Assembly (NCBI GenBank): GCA_947034895.1
Contig: OX344762.1
Coordinates: 13,583,501 to 13,647,500 of the forward strand
DNA: 64,000 nt
Direction of reading: 5' to 3'
Source of the DNA: Rhytidiadelphus loreus
Taxonomy: Eukaryota; Streptophyta; Bryopsida; Hypnales; Hylocomiaceae
Part shown: piece after piece, positions 59,870 through 64,000 of the stretch
Layout: each line of letters begins with the position of its first letter
Numbering within the stretch: position 1 is the first letter of the stretch
Made by a program: the position numbers and the translations under genes
Notes under the pieces: model-generated
What the model was told of the DNA's origin: nothing
Database searches by the model: none
What the model saw: only the letters and a program-made list of their open reading frames with translations

Positions 59870-62515
59870 ATTAGTGCATAGTTACCTAATGTTACTTCAA
59901 TAAACATGAAAAACTACCTTAGAAATTTCAAAATGATCTTGACAACTGAGACTAAGACAATGAGACTACCAAAAACACTGAGACTACACTGAGACTACTA
60001 GAAACACTGAGACAATGAGACTACAAAAAAAGATATTAAAAAATATTACCACATTCTCCATGTGTACCGTTTTACACCAAGAGAGTGCTTTGTCCCAATG
60101 CATAGTTACCTAGCGCTGCTTCAATAAACTTCAAAAACTACCTTAGAAATTTCAAAATGATTTTCACAACTCAAAATAAGACAATGATCTTCACTAAGTT
60201 GGGTGACTGATTTTGACAACTGAGATAATTTTCTTATGATTGAAACCACTAAAGATACTTACGTACAATAATAAGATATGAAAAGGTATTACCATGTTCT
60301 CCATGTGTACCGTTTTACGCCAAAAGAGTGCTTTGTCACAATCCACAACTACCTTGCACTAATTCAATAAACTTCAGAGCCTACCTTAGCAATTTCAAAA
60401 TCATCTTGACAATTAAGACTAAGACAGTGATCTTGATTGATCTTGGTGACTGTGACAATTTTCTTATTATTGAGACCACCAAAATTACTTAACTACAAAA
60501 AAAAGATATTACCACATTCTCTATGTGTAATATTTTATGCCAAAAGAGTGCTTTGTCACAATGCATAGTTACCTATAGCTACTTCAATAAACTTCAAAAA
60601 CTACCTTAGCAAATTCAAAATGATCTTAACAACTCAAAGTAAGGGAATGATCTTGACTGATTTTGATGATTGTGACAATTTTCATATGATTGAGACCACC
60701 AAAATTACTTAACAACAAGAAAAAGATATTAAAAGATATTATCATGTTTTCTATGTGTACCGTTTTATGCCAAGACAGTACTTGTCACAATGCATAGTTA
60801 CCTATAGCTACTTCAATAACCTTCAAAAATTACCTTAGCAATTTCAAAATGATCTTGATAGCTGAAACCAAGACAATCATCTTGACTAATCTAGGCAACT
60901 GATTTTGACAATTGAGTCAATTTTATTATGACTAAGACTACTAAAATTACTTCACTACCAAAAAAAAAGATCTTAAAAGATATGACCATGTTATCTATGT
61001 GCACTATTTTACGCCTGAGAGTGCTTTGTCACAATGCATAGTTACATTAGCTACTTCAATAAACTTCAAAAACTACCTTTAACAAATTCAAAATCATCTT
61101 AACAACTGAGACCAAGACAATCATCTTGACTGATCTTGGCAACTGATTTTGACGACTAAGACAATTTTCTTATGATTGAGACCACCAAAATTAATTAATC
61201 ACAAAAATAAAATATTAAAAATATTACCACATTCTCCATGTGTACCGTTTATGCCAAGAGAGTGATTTGTCACAATGCATTGTTATGTAGTGCTACTTCA
61301 ATAAACTTCAAAAAATACCTTGGAAATTCCAAAAAGATCTTGACAATTTAAAGTAAGACAATGAACTTGACTGATCTTAGCAATTGATTCTTGACAATTG
61401 AAACAATTTTCATATGATTGAGACTACCAAAAACATTCAACTACAAAAACAAAATATTAAAAGATATCACCACGTTCTCTATATGTATTGTTTTATGCCA
61501 AGAGACTGTTTTGTCTCAATCAATAGTTACCTAGCACTACCTCAATAAACTTCAAAAACTTCAAAAACTACATACCTTAGCAATTTCAAAATGATCTTGA
61601 CAACTGAGACTAAGACAATCATCTTGACTGATCTAGACGACTGATTTTCACAATTGAGAGGATTTTCTTATGATTGAGACCACAAAAATTACTTAACCAC
61701 AAAAACAAGATATACAAAGATATTACCATGTTCTCCCTGTGTACCATTTTACGCCAGGACAATGTTTTGTCACAATGAATAGTTACGTAGCGCTACTTCA
61801 ATAAACTTCAAAAACTACCTTAGAAATTCCGAAATGATCGTAACAACTGAAAATAAGACAATGATCTTGATTGATCTTAGCGATTGAATTTGACGGCTGA
61901 GGCAATTTTCTTATGATTGAAACCACCAAAATTACTTAACTACAAAGAAGGTTTTAAAAGATAATACCATATTTTCCATGTATACCGTTTTTTGCCAAGA
62001 GAGTGCTTTGTCAGAATGCATAGTTATCAAGCGCTACTTCAATGAACTTCAAAAACTACTTTAGCAATTTCAAATTAAATGATCTTGACAATTGAGACTT
62101 AGAAAATGATCTTGATTAATCAAAGCCACTGATTTTTGACAACTTAAACAATTTTGTTATGGTTGAGACCACCAAAGATACTTTACTACCAAAACAAAAT
62201 ATGAAAAGATATTACCACATCCTCCATGTGTACGGTTTTAGGCCAAGAGAGTGCTTCTTACAATGCACAGTTACCTAGCACTACTTCAATAAACTTTAAA
62301 ACGTACCTTAGCAATTTCAAAATGATCTTCACAACTCAAAGTAAGACAATGATCTTGATTGATCTTGACGACTTATTTTGAAGATTGAGACAATATTCAT
62401 ATGATTGAGACCACCAAAATTACTTAACTACAAGAAAAAGATATTAAAAGATATTACCACATTCTCCATGTGTACCCTTTTATGCCAAGAGAGTGCTTTG
62501 TCACAATGCACTATG
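59870..62515 (+). repeat. Satellite array, about 241-bp monomer, about 11 copies
   Basis: Head-to-tail monomers anchored on CCATGTGTACCGTTTTACGC at about 60061, 60304, 60524, 60754, 60998, 61239, 61482, 61739, 61979, 62227 and 62469. Spacings are 220-257 bp, mean 241. Each unit carries CAATGCATAGTTACCTAGCG, CTTCAATAAACTTCAAAAAC, AATTTCAAAATGATCTTGAC and TATGATTGAGACCACCAAAA. The first unit contains a small internal expansion of ACTGAGACTA. Units are imperfect, so the array is not freshly amplified. Confidence 0.9.
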
Positions 62516-62978
62516 TACACTAAAAATAGAGATGTCAATGAAGTCAAGCTATAATTCTGAATTTTTTGTGGGGGCTTTGTGGTGCCCCAAGATCTTATTG
62601 CATAATTTACACTCTAATTTTAGAATTCAGGATTGTTTTTTAAAAATTGTGAAAGCTCAAAAGTTTATATTTCACTTTTAACTCTTCAATGCCAATATTT
62701 TTTCATGTAATTTTTTTGTAAGGAGTGTTTAGCAAGGAGTTTTTCCCACTGACACTCTAAAATAGAAGTTCTCACATTTGATCTTCTGATTTTGAAGCAC
62801 AAGAGTGCCTCACTGCTTTTTTTTTCTTTTGAACAAATTTTATGCACTGCTGTTTGTGAACCGTAGCATACAAAAAACCCATTATAACAATAATTATACC
62901 AACCAATACTTATTCATAAAAAATAAACCAAAAAATCAATGATTGACACTCTTAAAATCAATTGTGAATTGGATTTAA

Positions 62979-64000
62979 GCCCTAAAGGATTGGAGCATTA
63001 GAGGAGATTTCAGTCTCCTGGAGGGCCGTTTCAAGCACCTCCCGACGCTGGTTCCCAGCAGTCCCTGCAAACACCAGCGCTGCCACGTCACCTTTTAAAA
63101 AAAATTTAAAAAAAAAATTACTTCTCAAAATGCAAAAAGAAATCGAAAAAAAAATTTAGTTTTAATTTTTTTTTTCAAAAAATGACGTGGCAGTCTCCAA
63201 TCCACATCACTACGCTGCGGGAGCGCAGTTCCCGCGTTGGGAACGGGATGGGAACTTGCAACCCTCCAGCAGACTGAAATCTCCTCTAATGTTCCCACCT
63301 TGGCTATTTGCATATTCGGAAGATTGTGTAGTGATTAAATGTCCATTCAATGAACTCTTGAAAACTCAGGTCGAGTCATACAAAGTCAATTTTGGTTAGA
63401 TGCTTACAAAATTTTGACACAAGGTGTGAATAAGTATACTATTAGTATAAATATAATTTTTTTTCTAATCGGGTGTCTAGATCAAAGGTTATGTTGCCTC
63501 CAAAAAAATTGGTTGGCTTGGGCAATTTGGGCATCTTTTGCTATTAAGATACTCATCAACTTTTGAAATTTGGCATGTATTATATGTAACTAATAGAAAT
63601 ATGGCATAAAAAATTTCTAAACTTTTTTTTAGCTCTCAAATTACATTCTAAGAGGAGTCAAAACTTTGTTAGCTATCTTGGGGTGGTTTCAAGAAAAAGT
63701 ATTTTCTTCTAACTTCAAGCCCTATTATCTTGCAATATGTGAAGTCAAAGTTCTTGAATTTTTCCTACCTATTCCATATGTTTGTCTCTAATTTTTCACT
63801 TTTTGAAAATCAATTAAAAAAAAATCCTTATTACACAAGAAATCATAAAAATGACTAGTGTATTGCTAGTTCACTTAACCTCTTTGCATTGTAGGGTGAT
63901 TTAGACTAAGCTAGACTCTATACTTGCTCTTAAAATTTTATATGAATGTACCTATGGCAAGATTTAGAACTCAATGGTGGAGAGACTCAAATTGTTCAAG
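62979..64000 (-). mobile_element. Family B long form, copy B6, running off the edge
   Basis: Starts after TTAA 62975-62978 with GCCCTAAAGGATTGG, is interrupted by C2, then continues as an inverted B copy (CAAAGTCAATTTTGGTTAG; GTCAAAGTTCTTGAATTTT). The last 180 bp match the extra internal block of B4 (CTCAATGGTGGAGAGACT). The other end is beyond the window. Confidence 0.8.
63001..63286. mobile_element. Family C MITE, copy C2, in B6
   Basis: A 286-bp element flanked by TA (62999-63000 and 63287-63288). It has 26-bp TIRs with one mismatch, starting GAGGAGATTTCAGTCTCC. It has GC-rich ends and an A/T homopolymer centre, with GCCACGTCA and TGACGTGGCA placed symmetrically around that centre. Confidence 0.85.

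Noticed and set aside
59870..62515. CRISPR-like repeat-spacer array
   Set aside because: The whole 241-bp unit repeats, without unique spacers, in a eukaryotic context; it is a satellite.

Overview
The window looks like nuclear DNA from a land plant or close streptophyte relative. Two recognisable genes support this: the 5' half of an intron-rich gene for the 26S proteasome subunit RPN1 (minus strand, left edge) and an intronless ZF-HD (zinc-finger homeodomain) transcription factor gene, a plant-specific family (plus strand, about 55 to 56 kb). About 50 kb of AT-rich, repeat-packed DNA between them suggests a large genome. I cannot name the species.

Layout. 1-4865: RPN1, 15 exons encoding the first 474 residues, running off the left edge, with an upstream region carrying two G-boxes. 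5.3-10.5 kb: mostly low-copy DNA with no recognisable gene. 10.5-46.8 kb: degenerate, often nested transposable elements, almost all short, non-coding and with terminal inverted repeats (TIRs). 46.8-47.7 kb: a low-copy GC-richer island. 48.2-52.5 kb: two nested elements, a CACTA-like hairpin and a tandem array. 52.5-59.0 kb: low-copy DNA around the ZF-HD gene. 59.9-62.5 kb: a satellite of about 241 bp. 63.0-64.0 kb: another element running off the right edge.

Mobile DNA. I see no intact transposase or reverse transcriptase, so every element seems non-autonomous. By ends and target duplications (TSDs) they form groups. (i) Families A (about 914-927 bp), B (about 560-577 bp and about 900 bp) and H (398 bp) start CCCCT or similar and are flanked by TTAA, the target signature of piggyBac-type transposition. 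(ii) Families C, D and E are flanked by TA; the D and E ends read AGGTA. (iii) Two hAT-like elements have exact 8-bp TSDs. (iv) There are three small CACTA-like elements. (v) Families F and P are unclassified. Nesting gives relative ages: at 21.8-24.0 kb, four elements sit inside one another. Several insertions can be checked against an unfilled related copy in the same window.

The two genes show no functional link. RPN1 is a housekeeping proteasome scaffold. The ZF-HD gene has a probable TATA box about 750 bp upstream of its ATG and an upstream-ORF-rich leader, which suggests translational control if that whole leader is transcribed.
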